Notes: a model not told the origin generated them from the sequence alone. A stretch of 64,000 nt of DNA from an uncultured Caldimonas sp. (GCF_946480305.1 NZ_CAMLJQ010000008.1:62001-126000); one strand, 5' to 3'; shown: positions 8,490 to 18,607, counted from the stretch's first letter. A program made the numbers and translations.

Positions 8490-9914
8490 ATGCTCACCTG
8501 GCGACACATGGCCATCGGGGCGGTGGTGGCGGCGAGCCTCGGCGTCGTCGCCTCCCAGGCCCAACGCGACGACGATCCGCTCGGCGAGCGCACCGGTGGC
8601 GCGACCACCGTGTTCGCCGACGGGCGCAATGCGTTTTCCTTTCCGGCGGCCAACCTCGCCGACGAAGAGCGCACGCGCTTCGTGATCGGCAATTCCTTCT
8701 TCCGCCGCAACTGGGTGGAGGCGCCCTCGTCCACATCGGCGCGCGACGGGCTGGGTCCGCATTTCATCGCGCGCTCCTGCGGCGGCTGCCACGTGCAGGA
8801 CGGGCGTGGCGCGCCACCGGACTTCCGCAGCGGCCTCTCGGAGCAGCCCGTCGCGCTGCTGATGCGGCTGTCGGTGCCGGGCGTCAACGAGCATGGCGGC
8901 CCGGTGCCCGAGCCCGTGTACGGCGATCAGCTGAACAACGCAGCGGTGCAGGGTGTCAAGCCCGAGGCGCAGATCGACATCCGCTACACGCCGGTGCACG
9001 GTCGTTTTGCCGACGGCACGCGCTACACGCTGCAAAAGCCAGGCTACGCGCTGCGCGACCACGGCTACGGCCCGATGCGCGAGGACGTGATGCTGAGCCC
9101 GCGCATCGCGCCGCAGATCATCGGCGTGGGTCTGCTGGAGGCCATCCCCGAGAGCGAGATCCTCGCCAACGCCGAGCGCCAGGCGCGCGACGGCGGCCCG
9201 ATCCGCGGTGTCCCCAACCGCGTGTGGGACGCGCCTTCGCAGCAGATGCGACTCGGCCGCTTCGGCTGGAAGGCCAACGTTGCCACGCTGGCGCACCAGA
9301 CCGCCGGTGCCTTTGCCGGCGACATCGGCATCACCTCGTCGCACTTTCCCGATGAGGCCTGCTCGCAGACGCAGACCGACTGCCGCGACGCGCCGCGCGG
9401 CGCCAAGGGCGAAGGCCCCGAGATCGACGACGAGACGCTGGCGAACGTCGTGTTCTATCAGGCGGTGCTGGCGCCCCCGGCACGCCGCAACCCCAAGGAT
9501 GCCGAGGTGCTGCGCGGCCAGAAGCTCTTCCACGAGGCGCAGTGCGCGGTGTGCCACCGGCCGAGCTACACGACGACCGCCGGGCCGTTCCCGAGGCTCA
9601 CCAGCCCCGCGCTGCAGAACCAGCGCATCTGGCCCTACACGGACCTGCTGCTGCATGACATGGGCGAAGGCCTGGCCGATGGCCGCCCCGACTTCGCCGC
9701 CAACGGCCGCCAGTGGAAGACGCCACCGCTGTGGGGCATCGGCCTGATCCGCGACGTGAACGGCCACCAGCGCCTGCTGCACGACGGCCGCGCGCGCGGC
9801 GTGCTGGAGGCGATCCTGTGGCACGGCGGCGAGGCCCAGGCCAGTCGCGACCGCGTGCTGAAGCTGTCGCGTTCGGAGCGCGAGGCGCTCGTCAAGTTCG
9901 TGGAGTCGTTGTGA
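8490..9914 (+). CDS. Di-haem oxidoreductase, DUF1111 family
   Basis: The protein is 474 residues with an N-terminal export signal (about residues 5-25) and two c-type haem motifs: C97-x2-C100-H101 (CGGCH) and C352-x2-C355-H356 (CAVCH). Conserved family stretches include MIGVGLLEA-like IIGVGLLEAIPE, LGRFGWKA and PPLWGIGL. It should be a periplasmic electron-transfer protein; its substrate is unknown. It starts 5 bp after the first imelysin gene and overlaps the next by one base. The imelysin-DUF1111-imelysin-DUF1513 order recurs in iron-regulated operons of other proteobacteria. A much larger relative is encoded at 55260-58235. Confidence 0.92.
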   Translation: MLTWRHMAIGAVVAASLGVVASQAQRDDDPLGERTGGATTVFADGRNAFSFPAANLADEERTRFVIGNSFFRRNWVEAPSSTSARDGLGPHFIARSCGGCHVQDGRGAPPDFRSGLSEQPVALLMRLSVPGVNEHGGPVPEPVYGDQLNNAAVQGVKPEAQIDIRYTPVHGRFADGTRYTLQKPGYALRDHGYGPMREDVMLSPRIAPQIIGVGLLEAIPESEILANAERQARDGGPIRGVPNRVWDAPSQQMRLGRFGWKANVATLAHQTAGAFAGDIGITSSHFPDEACSQTQTDCRDAPRGAKGEGPEIDDETLANVVFYQAVLAPPARRNPKDAEVLRGQKLFHEAQCAVCHRPSYTTTAGPFPRLTSPALQNQRIWPYTDLLLHDMGEGLADGRPDFAANGRQWKTPPLWGIGLIRDVNGHQRLLHDGRARGVLEAILWHGGEAQASRDRVLKLSRSEREALVKFVESL

Positions 9915-10948
9915 TGAACAGGCGTGATGTCATCGTCAGGTTCGCGCTCGGTGCGGCACTGGCGCACGCGGTGCCGGCTGCACATGCGGTGACCGCCGTG
10001 CCGTTCTACACGCCGCTGCATTTCGTGCAGGGGCTTTACCAGCATTGGCACGCCCCGCGCGCGGTGGAGTTTGCCGAACGCAGCCGCGCGCTCACGCAAG
10101 CCGCCGGGGCGGCCTGCACAACCGGGCAGCGCGAGTCGGCCCGCGATGCCTGGCGGCAGGCGGCGCTGGCCTGGGACCGGTTGGCGTCGATGTCGGTGGG
10201 CCCGCTCGTGCTGCGCCGGTCCGCACGCCAGATCGACTTCCAGCCGACCCGGCCGAAGCTCATCGAACGGGCCATCGCCGCGGCGCCTGCCGACGCGCGG
10301 GCGATGGAGCGCGTCGGCACGCCGGGCAAGGGGCTGCCCGCGCTCGAATGGCTGTTGTGGGGCACCGAGTGGCGCGCCGACACCCCCACCTGCCGGTACG
10401 CAGTGCAGGTGGCTGCCGACATCGAGCGCGAGGCGCAAGCGTTGCGCGAGGCCTATGGTCAGGCGGCCCGGCACCGCTGGGCTGACGAGGAAGCGTCGGC
10501 CGCGATGTCGGAGGCGGTCAACCAGTGGGTCGGGGCGATCGAGCGGCTGCGCTGGCAGGACATCGGGCGCCCCGCCGCGAGTGCACATGGCACGACACCT
10601 GAATTCCCGCGCGCTGCCAGCGACAGCAGCGCTGCGAGCTGGGGGCATCGCTGGCAGGCCATCGAGGCAGTCACCGTACAGGGCGACACTGCCCCGCCTG
10701 CGCCCGGCGACGGGCTCGTGCCGATCGAGACCTACCTGCGTGGCCGCGGCCTCAATCCTCTGGCTGACCGGCTGCGCGCCGCGGCACGCGAGGCCGGCAC
10801 GGCAGTGAACGCCTTGGCCTCCGGCGCCACGCCCGGCCGTGTTGCCGCGGCGACGACGGCCTTGGGCGGATTGAAGCGCCTGGCCGAAGGCGACGTGGCC
10901 GCCGCATTGAACGTCAACATCGGTTTCTCCGATGCCGATGGCGACTGA
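9914..10948 (+). CDS. Second imelysin-like protein, lacking the GxHxxE histidine
   Basis: This 344-residue protein has a signal peptide (ALAHAVPAAHA). It aligns by eye with the imelysin fold around the motif region, but the motif reads GLPALEWLLWG: P142 replaces the histidine while E145 remains. The related first-gene motif is GWHAIEFLLWG. Loss of the histidine argues against the same metal-binding or catalytic chemistry and suggests a partner role. ATG 9914 overlaps the upstream stop (TGATG), showing translational coupling. It also overlaps the start of the DUF1513 gene by 17 bp. Confidence 0.85.
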   Translation: MNRRDVIVRFALGAALAHAVPAAHAVTAVPFYTPLHFVQGLYQHWHAPRAVEFAERSRALTQAAGAACTTGQRESARDAWRQAALAWDRLASMSVGPLVLRRSARQIDFQPTRPKLIERAIAAAPADARAMERVGTPGKGLPALEWLLWGTEWRADTPTCRYAVQVAADIEREAQALREAYGQAARHRWADEEASAAMSEAVNQWVGAIERLRWQDIGRPAASAHGTTPEFPRAASDSSAASWGHRWQAIEAVTVQGDTAPPAPGDGLVPIETYLRGRGLNPLADRLRAAAREAGTAVNALASGATPGRVAAATTALGGLKRLAEGDVAAALNVNIGFSDADGD

Positions 10949-12014
10949 GTTCGTCTGCAACCGCCGTCAATGGCTCGCCACGGTGGTGGCTGCGGCCAGC
11001 GGCGTGGCGCTGCCGACCGCCGGGGCCGCAACGCCGGTACGTTTGGCCGCCACCTGGCAGTGCGGCGCCGGCTATCAAGTGGGGGTGCTCGAAGCACGCG
11101 ATCGCCAACTGATGGCCACCACCGCGATCGACGTGCCCACCCGTGCGCATGCGCTGATCGCCGAACCCGGCGGCACCTTGCTGACCGTAGCCCGCCGTCC
11201 TGGCGACTGGCTGCTGCGCTGGCGGCCCGATGGCGAGGTGGTGCGGCAGGCCTGGGCCGAGCCGGACCGCGCCTTCAATGGCCACGCGCTGCTCAGCGCG
11301 GACGGGCGCTGCCTCTACACCACCGAGACCGACCTCGAAACCGGCAACGGCCTGATCGGGGTGCGCGACGCAGGCTCGCTGGAAAAGCTCGCGGAGTGGC
11401 CCACCGGTGGCGCCGACCCGCACGCAATGCTGCTCGATGCTCGTGGCGACCTCGTCGTCGCGAACGGCGGCATCCGCACCCTGCCGGAAACCGGGCGCAT
11501 CAAGCTCGACCTCGACCGCATGGATTCGTCGCTCGCCCGACTGTCGGCTCGCGATGGCGCGTTGACGGGCGCATGGCGCGTCGACGACCGCCGCCTGAGC
11601 CTGCGTCACCTCGCCTGGGTGGGCGAGCCCGGCGGCGTGCTGGCGATCGCGATGCAGGCCGAGCACGACGACACGCAGCGCAAGGCTGCCGCACCGGTGC
11701 TGGCGCTGTGGGACGGCCGATCGGTGCGCGCACTCGACGCCGAGGTCGGCCTGGCCGGCTACGGGGGTGACGTGGCGTGCTCGGCGGGCGTCATCGCCGT
11801 CAGTTGCCCGCGTGCCAACGGGGTGGCCCTCTGGAGCGGCAACGGCGACTGGCGGCGCCTTGTGCCCTTGCCCGAAGCCTGCGCGCTGGCGCCCCACGCC
11901 AGCGGAGGCTGGTGGGTCGGCGGAGCGCCCGAATGGCTGCGGCATGACGGCGTGGCAGGTGCGCTGCCGGCGGGGTTGCGGCTGGACAACCACTGGCTGC
12001 GCCTGAGCGCCTGA
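10932..12014 (+). CDS. DUF1513 family protein
   Basis: The 360-residue product has an N-terminal signal with an [14 protein letters not shown] stretch, possibly twin-arginine. Its body shows recurring segments typical of a seven-bladed beta-propeller of the DUF1513 family ([41 protein letters not shown]). The molecular function is unknown. Position as last gene of the imelysin/di-haem operon points to a periplasmic iron-related role. ATG 10932 lies inside the end of the previous gene; a second ATG at 10938 is possible. Confidence 0.88.
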   Translation: MPMATEFVCNRRQWLATVVAAASGVALPTAGAATPVRLAATWQCGAGYQVGVLEARDRQLMATTAIDVPTRAHALIAEPGGTLLTVARRPGDWLLRWRPDGEVVRQAWAEPDRAFNGHALLSADGRCLYTTETDLETGNGLIGVRDAGSLEKLAEWPTGGADPHAMLLDARGDLVVANGGIRTLPETGRIKLDLDRMDSSLARLSARDGALTGAWRVDDRRLSLRHLAWVGEPGGVLAIAMQAEHDDTQRKAAAPVLALWDGRSVRALDAEVGLAGYGGDVACSAGVIAVSCPRANGVALWSGNGDWRRLVPLPEACALAPHASGGWWVGGAPEWLRHDGVAGALPAGLRLDNHWLRLSA

Positions 12015-12097
12015 GGGGCCTTCGCCCACGCTTTGAAGGGGCCCGCCAGCACGCCGGGGCCAAGCAGCGGCTGGCGCTCTTTGCGACAATCCGGCCC

Positions 12098-13378
12098 ATG
12101 ACTGCCACCGACATCCAGGCCTACATGGCCCACGTGGGCACCGCGGCGCGCGCCGCGGCCACCCGCATGGCCGCGGCCTCCACCGCTGCGAAGAACGACA
12201 CCCTGCTGCGCCTGGCCGCGCTGATCCGTGCGAACGCCGACCCGCTGCAGGCCGAGAACGCGAAGGACATCGCTGCCGCCGAGCGCAACGGCCTGGCCGC
12301 GCCGATGGTCGACCGGCTGCGCATCACCGACAAGATCGTCGAGCAGATGGCGCAGAACTGCGAGCAGGTGGCCGCGCTGCCGGACCCGGTGGGCGAGATG
12401 ACCAACCTGCGCCGCCGCCCCACCGGCATCACCGTCGGCCAGATGCGCGTGCCGATCGGTGTGTTCGGCATGATCTACGAGAGCCGCCCGAACGTGACGA
12501 TCGAGGCCGGCTCGCTGGGCATCAAGAGCGGCAATGCCTGCGTGCTGCGCGGCGGCTCCGAGGCCATCCATTCCAACCTCGCGCTGTGGAAGCTGGTGCA
12601 GCAGGCGCTGCAGGCCGCCGGCCTGCCGCCCGAGGGCGTGCAACTGATCGAGACCACCGACCGCGAGGCCGTCGGCCGGCTGATCGCCATGCCGGAATAC
12701 GTGGACGTGATCATCCCGCGCGGCGGCAAGTCGCTGATCGAGCGCATCAGCCGCGAAGCGACCGTGCCGGTGATCAAGCACCTCGACGGCAACTGCCACG
12801 TCTACGTCGACGAAACGGTGGACCTGGACCTGGCCGTCACCGTGACCGACAACGCCAAGACGCAGAAGTACAGCCCCTGCAACGCGGCCGAATCGCTGCT
12901 CGTGCACCGCGCGGTGGCGCAGGCGTTTCTGCCGCGCATCGGCGCGATCTTCGCCGCCAAGGGCGTCGAGATGCGTTGCGATGCCGAGGCGCTTGCCGTG
13001 CTGCAAGGCGTGGCGGGTGCCAGGCTCACGCAAGCCACCGAGCAGGACTGGTCCGAGGAATACCTGGCGCCGGTCATTAGCATCAAGGTCGTGGCCAGCG
13101 TCGACGAGGCCATCGCGCACATCAACCGCTACGGCTCGCACCACACCGATGCGATCCTGACCAACCACCATCCGAACGCGATGCGGTTCCTGCGTGAAGT
13201 CGATTCGGCCAGCGTGATGGTCAACGCGTCGACGCGCTTTGCCGACGGCTTCGAGTACGGCCTGGGCGCCGAAATCGGCATCTCGACCGACAAGTTCCAT
13301 GCGCGCGGCCCGGTCGGGTTGGAGGGCCTCACGTCGATGAAATACGTCGTGCTCGGGCAGGGCGAAGTCAGGACGTGA
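12098..13378 (+). CDS. proA: Gamma-glutamyl phosphate reductase
   Basis: This is the second enzyme of proline synthesis; it reduces gamma-glutamyl phosphate to glutamate semialdehyde with NADPH in the cytoplasm. The 426-residue length is standard. Family motifs are present: [35 protein letters not shown], and the catalytic cysteine C261 in YSPCNAAE. It begins 83 bp after the iron operon, so it probably has its own promoter. Its stop overlaps a possible GTG start of queC. Confidence 0.97.
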   Translation: MTATDIQAYMAHVGTAARAAATRMAAASTAAKNDTLLRLAALIRANADPLQAENAKDIAAAERNGLAAPMVDRLRITDKIVEQMAQNCEQVAALPDPVGEMTNLRRRPTGITVGQMRVPIGVFGMIYESRPNVTIEAGSLGIKSGNACVLRGGSEAIHSNLALWKLVQQALQAAGLPPEGVQLIETTDREAVGRLIAMPEYVDVIIPRGGKSLIERISREATVPVIKHLDGNCHVYVDETVDLDLAVTVTDNAKTQKYSPCNAAESLLVHRAVAQAFLPRIGAIFAAKGVEMRCDAEALAVLQGVAGARLTQATEQDWSEEYLAPVISIKVVASVDEAIAHINRYGSHHTDAILTNHHPNAMRFLREVDSASVMVNASTRFADGFEYGLGAEIGISTDKFHARGPVGLEGLTSMKYVVLGQGEVRT

Positions 13379-14148
13379 ATTGGTACCACCCCGAAGCGCC
13401 TTCGGCGCTGCGTTGCGAGGTTGATGTGCCAACGTTTGAAGATCCGCGCACCGCGCTCGTGCTGTTTTCCGGTGGGCAGGACTCCACCGTCTGCCTGGCG
13501 TGGGCGCTGGAGCGTTACGCCCGTGTCGAGACCATCGGCTTCGACTACGGCCAGCGGCACAGGGTGGAACTCGAATGCCGGCCGCGCGTGCTGCAGGCCG
13601 TGCGCGATGCCTTTCCCGGCTGGGCCGCGAGGCTCGGCGACGACCACCTGCTCGACCTGGCCCTGCTCGGCCAGATTTCCGACACGGCGCTCACGTCCGA
13701 GCGAGCCATCGAGATGGCCGACAGCGGCCTGCCCAACACCTTCGTGCCGGGGCGCAACCTGCTGTTTCTGAGCTTCGCCGCCACGGTGGCCTACCGTCGC
13801 GGCGCCAGCGTGCTGGTTGGCGGCATGTGCGAGACGGACTACTCCGGCTACCCCGACTGCCGCGACAACACGCTCAAGGCCCTGCAGGTCGCGTTGAGCC
13901 TCGGCATGGACCAGCCGATGGTGATCGAGACGCCGCTGATGTGGCGCGACAAGGCACAGACCTGGGCGCTGTCGCACGAACTGGGCGGCGAAGCGCTCAA
14001 CGCGCTGATCGTCGAGCACACGCACACCTGCTATGTGGGCGACCGCACACATCGCCATGCGTGGGGCTACGGCTGCGGCCAGTGCCCCGCGTGCGATCTG
14101 CGCCGCCGCGGTCACGAGGCCTACGAAGCCGCCCGCACGTCGCGCTGA
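13375..14148 (+). CDS. queC: 7-cyano-7-deazaguanine synthase
   Basis: QueC converts 7-carboxy-7-deazaguanine to preQ0 with ATP and ammonia, a step to queuosine in tRNA. The PP-loop is LFSGGQDST, the substrate region [13 protein letters not shown], and C-terminal zinc-binding cysteines lie in CYVGDR and [11 protein letters not shown]. The widest frame starts at GTG 13375, overlapping the proA stop. A GTG at 13426 with GAGG five bases upstream places the P-loop near the N-terminus as in most homologues and may be the true start (240 aa). Confidence 0.96.
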   Translation: MNWYHPEAPSALRCEVDVPTFEDPRTALVLFSGGQDSTVCLAWALERYARVETIGFDYGQRHRVELECRPRVLQAVRDAFPGWAARLGDDHLLDLALLGQISDTALTSERAIEMADSGLPNTFVPGRNLLFLSFAATVAYRRGASVLVGGMCETDYSGYPDCRDNTLKALQVALSLGMDQPMVIETPLMWRDKAQTWALSHELGGEALNALIVEHTHTCYVGDRTHRHAWGYGCGQCPACDLRRRGHEAYEAARTSR

Positions 14149-14271
14149 ACGTGCACTGCGTCGCACAGCGGGCGTCGCACGGTCCGCACACCCCCCTGCG
14201 CGGGCTTTGATCCCCGCGGCGGCTGTCGTAGAGTCGCGCAACCAACAAACGCAAGGAAGGAGAGTGGGTTC

Positions 14272-14865
14272 ATGAGCACAACGCAGATCGTCACGCTGGC
14301 CGTGATCGCCGTGCTGCTGTTCTGGGCGGTCGGTGCCTACAACCGGCTGGTGCGGCTGCGCAATGCCATCGGCAATGCCTTCGCCCAGATCGACGTGCAA
14401 CTGAAGCGCCGCTACGACCTGATCCCCAACCTTGTCGAGACGGCCAAGAAGTTCGTCTCGCACGAACGCGAAACGCTGGAGGCGGTGATCGCCGCCCGCA
14501 ACCAGGCTCGCACCGCCGCCGACCAGGTGCGCGCCAAGCCGGCCGATGCAGGGGCCGTCGGCGCGCTGGCGATCGCCGAACAGGCGCTGGGCGGCTCGCT
14601 CGGCCGCCTGATGGCCGTGGTCGAGAACTACCCCGAACTGAAGGCCGACCAGACGCTGCGCGAACTGTCCGAGGAGCTGACCAGCACCGAGAACAAGATT
14701 GCGTTCGCGCGCCAGGCCTTCAACGATGCAGCGCTCGACTACAACAACGCGGCGCAGCAGTTTCCCACCAGCGTGGTCGCCGGGCTGTTCAGCTTCAAGG
14801 AGGCGGGCATGCTGCAGTCGACCACACAGGACGTCGAACGGCAGACCGTACGCGTGCAGTTTTGA
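14272..14865 (+). CDS. lemA: LemA family protein
   Basis: The 197-residue protein has one N-terminal transmembrane helix (about residues 6-24) followed by the alpha-helical LemA domain (RLRNAIGNAFAQIDVQLKRRYDLIPNLVE, ending in FKEAGMLQSTTQDVERQTVRVQF). LemA proteins sit in the inner membrane; their role is unclear, but they are commonly encoded beside M48 peptidases, as here. GGAAGGAGAG lies upstream of ATG 14272. The M48 gene starts 32 bp downstream, so the two likely form an operon. Confidence 0.93.
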   Translation: MSTTQIVTLAVIAVLLFWAVGAYNRLVRLRNAIGNAFAQIDVQLKRRYDLIPNLVETAKKFVSHERETLEAVIAARNQARTAADQVRAKPADAGAVGALAIAEQALGGSLGRLMAVVENYPELKADQTLRELSEELTSTENKIAFARQAFNDAALDYNNAAQQFPTSVVAGLFSFKEAGMLQSTTQDVERQTVRVQF

Positions 14866-14897
14866 GAAGCTGCGCCATCCGCGCCCGCTGACCCGCC

Positions 14898-16826
14898 ATG
14901 GCGATGCGCTTCCGCGATCACCAGGACGCCGCGCACACGGCCACGCGGCGCCTGCTGCTGTTGTTCGTCGGCGTGCTGCTGTTGCTGGTGCTGGCGGTCA
15001 ACGCGGTGCTGGCGCTGATCTACAAGCTCAGCTTTCCCTGGACGCTGGGCTTTCCCAATCTGTTCTTCGAGACCAACACCGGGCTGGTGCTGCTGTTCGT
15101 GCTGGGCGGCTGCTGGTTCGAGATGCTGCGCCTGCGCGAGGGTGGCGCGCATGTGGCGAGGCTGGCCGGCGGGCGGGGCCTCAGCGAGCCGCACGGCAAG
15201 CCGCAGGACCTGTACGAGAAGCGCCTCATCAACGTGGTCGATGAAGTGGCGATCGCGTGCAACGTCAAGTCGCCGCATGTGTTCGTGCTGCCGCGCGAGG
15301 ACGCGATCAACGCCTTCGCGGCCGGCTGGGACCTGGAAGACTCGGTCATTGCCGTGACGCGCGGCGCGCTCGAAAAACTCACCCGCGACGAACTGCAGGG
15401 CGTCGTCGCGCACGAGTTCAGCCACCTGGTGCACGGCGACACGCGGCTCAACATGCGGCTGATCGGCCTCGTGTGGGGGCTGCAGATGATCTACAACTTC
15501 GGCCATTCGCTGTTCGAGCCGGACGAAGACGGCCACCGCCACCCGGCCTTTCTGTTCGGGCTCGGGCTGATGGCGGTCGGCTCGCTCGGCTGGGTCGCCG
15601 GCCGCCTGTTGAAGGCGGCCGTGTCGCGCCAGCGCGAGTTCCTGGCCGATGCATCGGCAGTGAAATTCACGCGCAGCATGACGGGCATTGGCGGCGCGCT
15701 GCGCAAGATCGCCGACCAGGCGTGGCGACGGCAGGACGTGTGGCACAACGCGCATGCGGAAAGCCTCTCGCACCTGTTTTTCGTGTCGCGCCTGCGCTGG
15801 GCGTGGTTCGCGACGCACCCGCCGCTGGCGGACCGCATCCAGCGCATCTACGGCCACGCTGTGGGGCCGCTGCCGGCTCGCGCCCTGCCGCCGGAAGATG
15901 ATGACGCGCCCGACACCGAGCCGATGGACGCGGGCCTGGGCGGTGCGATGGGTTTCGCGTCCGGCGTGCCGGGAGGGCCCAGCGCGGCGATCACCGCCGA
16001 ATCGGAGGCCCTGCGTCACGACGCGCTGCAAAAGCCCGAACTCGAAGGCCCGGCGGCGCGCGAGCGCGAAGCGATCGCGCGCATCCGCCGCTGGCAGGGG
16101 CCCGGCGAGCGCAAGGCGGCGGTGCTGGCATTGCTGATGGCGCCCGACAACCCGCGCGAGCAAAAGGCCTGGGAGGTCGAGACCGACGGCATCGTCGTCG
16201 CCCAGGCCGTACGGGCCGACGTGGCGGACCTGACGCATGCCGCGCGCCTGCCGGTGCTCGAACTGCTGTGGAAGCGCACGGCCCGCGCACCCATGCCCGA
16301 GCGGCGCTCCGTGGTCGAAGCCGCGCGCCGGGTGATGGGCGCCGATGGTCACGCGAGTCCGCTCGATCGGCTGCGCTGGCTCGCGATGCGCCACGTGCTG
16401 AGCGGCGCGACGCCAGCGCAACCGCCCGCGACCGGCCATAACGATATTGCGCATCTGTCGCAGGAGGTCGCGACGTTGACGGCGTTTGTCGCGAGAATCG
16501 TCGACGCCGAAGCTGCGCCGGGTGTCGGAGCCGAGCCGGTGTGGTTCCGCGCGGTGATGCGTGCGTTGCTCGGCGACCAGCCGATTCCCGCCTGGCGCGC
16601 ACCCGATGCCGATGCGTTGGTCGCCGCAGTGCAAGGCGTGGCGGCGCTGTCGTCGATGCAACGCCCGGTGCTGCTGCGCACATGGGTCGATGCCGCCGTG
16701 CAACTGTCGCCCGATGGCCGGCTCGGCGAGGCCGCGTCCGACGCCTTCCGGCTGATGGCGCTGTTGCTGGATACCCCTAGTCCCAAGGCGCTGGCCGATC
16801 AATACATTGAGGTTGGCGACCCTTGA
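14898..16826 (+). CDS. M48 family membrane metallopeptidase
   Basis: This 642-residue protein has two N-terminal membrane helices (residues 19-43 and 60-77), then an M48 domain with the zinc motif HEFSH (H172, E173, H176) and the downstream ligand region REFLADASAV. Two further hydrophobic stretches lie between them. The C-terminal 300 residues are a helical extension not found in HtpX and without a recognised domain. It is unlike the shorter HtpX at 35133-35990. Linkage to lemA suggests a membrane quality-control or envelope role; the substrate is unknown. Confidence 0.9.
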   Translation: MAMRFRDHQDAAHTATRRLLLLFVGVLLLLVLAVNAVLALIYKLSFPWTLGFPNLFFETNTGLVLLFVLGGCWFEMLRLREGGAHVARLAGGRGLSEPHGKPQDLYEKRLINVVDEVAIACNVKSPHVFVLPREDAINAFAAGWDLEDSVIAVTRGALEKLTRDELQGVVAHEFSHLVHGDTRLNMRLIGLVWGLQMIYNFGHSLFEPDEDGHRHPAFLFGLGLMAVGSLGWVAGRLLKAAVSRQREFLADASAVKFTRSMTGIGGALRKIADQAWRRQDVWHNAHAESLSHLFFVSRLRWAWFATHPPLADRIQRIYGHAVGPLPARALPPEDDDAPDTEPMDAGLGGAMGFASGVPGGPSAAITAESEALRHDALQKPELEGPAAREREAIARIRRWQGPGERKAAVLALLMAPDNPREQKAWEVETDGIVVAQAVRADVADLTHAARLPVLELLWKRTARAPMPERRSVVEAARRVMGADGHASPLDRLRWLAMRHVLSGATPAQPPATGHNDIAHLSQEVATLTAFVARIVDAEAAPGVGAEPVWFRAVMRALLGDQPIPAWRAPDADALVAAVQGVAALSSMQRPVLLRTWVDAAVQLSPDGRLGEAASDAFRLMALLLDTPSPKALADQYIEVGDP

Positions 16827-16918
16827 CCGGGGGGGCTTCCGGCCCAGCCGTCCGCCCGCTTGGGATCACGTCGAAGACGTATCCTGCGGCGCTCTCAGGA
16901 AAAGATGGAGAACACACG

Positions 16919-17233
16919 ATGAAAGCTCTACCCGCGATCGCCGTGCTGGCGATGCTGGCCGGGGGCGCACAGGCACAGACTGCCGACGCCCAGGCCTTGT
17001 ACGTGCGCAGCCTGGCCGCCACCTGCGCCAACTGTCACGGCACCAACGGCCGCACGGTCGACGGCTCGTCCGTGCCCGCGCTCGCCGGCATGCCGGCGGT
17101 CTACCTCGTCGAGCAGATGAAGGCCTTCAAGAGCGGCACGCGCCAGGCGACGGTGATGCACCAGATCGCCAAGGGCTACAACGACCAGCAGATCGAACAG
17201 ATCGCGGCCTACTTCGCCGCGCAGAAGAAATAA
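16919..17233 (+). CDS. c-type cytochrome, flavocytochrome c subunit type
   Basis: The 104-residue protein has a signal peptide (to AQA, residues 1-19) and one class I haem motif, C36-x2-C39-H40 (CANCH). The segment LAGMPAVYLVEQMKAFKSG holds a likely axial methionine. ATG 16919 has GGAG upstream; longer frames have no support. It lies 10 bp before an FccB-like flavoprotein gene, the usual partner in flavocytochrome c sulfide dehydrogenase, so it should take electrons from the flavoprotein in the periplasm. Confidence 0.88.
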   Translation: MKALPAIAVLAMLAGGAQAQTADAQALYVRSLAATCANCHGTNGRTVDGSSVPALAGMPAVYLVEQMKAFKSGTRQATVMHQIAKGYNDQQIEQIAAYFAAQKK

Positions 17234-17243
17234 GGAGCCCGCG

Positions 17244-18515
17244 ATGCAACGACGTTCCTTCCTGCAAGGTTCCGCCGCGCTCGGCCTGCTGGGCCTGGGC
17301 GCGTGTGCCACCACGTCCACGCCGTCGAAGGCCAAGGTGTTGGTCGTCGGCGGCGGCTACGGCGGGGCCACGGCGGCCAAGTATGTGCGCCTGCTGTCCG
17401 ACTACAAGATCGACGTGGTGCTGGTCGAACCGCAAAGCGCGTTCGTCTCGTGCCCCATCTCGAACCTGGTGCTCGGCGGCAGCAAGACGATGGCCGACAT
17501 CACCACGCCCTACGACCACCTGCGCAAGCGCCACGGCATCACCGTCGTGAAAGACATGGTCGCGAGCATCGATCCTGCCAGGAAGGTGGCCGTGCTCGCC
17601 TCCGGCGCCAGCATCGGGTACGACAAGCTCGTGCTGTCGCCCGGCATCGACCTGATGTTCGACAGCATCCAGGGCCTGAAGGCCGCGCACGACGAAGGCC
17701 GCATCCTGCAGGCCTGGAAGGCGGGCCCCGAGACCGCCGCACTGCGCAAGCAGCTCGAAGCCATGCCGGATGGCGGCGTCTATGCGCTCACCATTCCCGA
17801 AGCACCGTATCGCTGCCCGCCGGGGCCTTATGAACGCGCCTGCCAGGTGGCCAGCTACTTCAAGGCGGCCAAGCCACGGTCCAAGGTGCTGGTGCTCGAC
17901 GCGAACCAGGACGTCACCTCCAAGGGCCCGCTGTTCAAGAAGGTGTGGGCCGAGCAGTACAAGGGCATCATCGAGTACCGCCCGCAGCACAAGGCCGTGG
18001 CGGTCGATGCGAAGACCAACACCGTCAAGTTCGAGATCAACGACGACGTGAAGGCCGATGTGCTGAACGTGCTGCCGACCATGCGCGCGGGCCAAGTGGC
18101 GGTGCAGACCGGCCTGGCGAACGCCAACGCACGCTGGTGCCTGGTCAACTACCTGAACTTCGAGTCCACCGCCGCGAAAGACATCCACGTGCTCGGCGAC
18201 TCGATCCAGATCGCACCCGGCATGCCGAAGTCCGGCCACATGGCCAACTCGCACGCGAAGGTCGCGGCTGCCGCGATCGTGGCCGAACTCAGCGGCTGGC
18301 CGGTCAATCCGGCGCCGATGCTCACCAACACCTGCTACAGCTTCGTCGACGCCAAGAACGTCATCCACGTGGCGAGCGTGCACGAGTACGTGGCGGCCGA
18401 GAAAACGTTCAAGCCGGTGGCGGGTTCCGGCGGCGTGTCGCCCGGGCCGACCGAGCTCGAGGGCGTCTACGGCTGGAACTGGGCGCAGAACATCTGGGCC
18501 GACAGCCTCGGCTGA
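17244..18515 (+). CDS. Flavocytochrome c sulfide dehydrogenase, flavoprotein subunit (FccB/SoxF-like)
   Basis: This 423-residue FAD protein oxidises sulfide with a cytochrome c partner in the periplasm. It has a twin-arginine type signal (QRRSFLQGSAALG), an FAD-binding GGGYGG motif, and the two cysteines expected to form the redox disulfide, C191 (PYRCPP) and C364 (NTCYSF). A C-terminal tail of the FccB type follows (VYGWNWAQNIWADSLG). The cytochrome subunit is immediately upstream. No other sox genes are in the window, so sulfide detoxification or limited sulfide oxidation is possible. Confidence 0.9.
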   Translation: MQRRSFLQGSAALGLLGLGACATTSTPSKAKVLVVGGGYGGATAAKYVRLLSDYKIDVVLVEPQSAFVSCPISNLVLGGSKTMADITTPYDHLRKRHGITVVKDMVASIDPARKVAVLASGASIGYDKLVLSPGIDLMFDSIQGLKAAHDEGRILQAWKAGPETAALRKQLEAMPDGGVYALTIPEAPYRCPPGPYERACQVASYFKAAKPRSKVLVLDANQDVTSKGPLFKKVWAEQYKGIIEYRPQHKAVAVDAKTNTVKFEINDDVKADVLNVLPTMRAGQVAVQTGLANANARWCLVNYLNFESTAAKDIHVLGDSIQIAPGMPKSGHMANSHAKVAAAAIVAELSGWPVNPAPMLTNTCYSFVDAKNVIHVASVHEYVAAEKTFKPVAGSGGVSPGPTELEGVYGWNWAQNIWADSLG

Positions 18516-18537
18516 CGCGCGAACGCTGTTGCCTCGG

Positions 18538-18563
18538 GGCCGCTGTCATCAGCGGCCTTTTTC
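18538..18563 (+). terminator. Rho-independent terminator after the sulfide dehydrogenase genes
   Basis: GGCCGCTG and CAGCGGCC form an 8-bp stem with a TCAT loop, followed by TTTTTC. It lies 22 bp after the flavoprotein stop and before the rsmB start. Confidence 0.85.
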
Positions 18564-18607
18564 GTTTGAAACGGGCCGTTCCCGATCCTCGCCTAGACTG
18601 CCGGCCT

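Noticed and set aside
7983..9824. 613-codon reverse frame opposite the imelysin and DUF1111 genes
   Set aside because: Antisense to two recognised exported proteins; composition is typical of a shadow frame.
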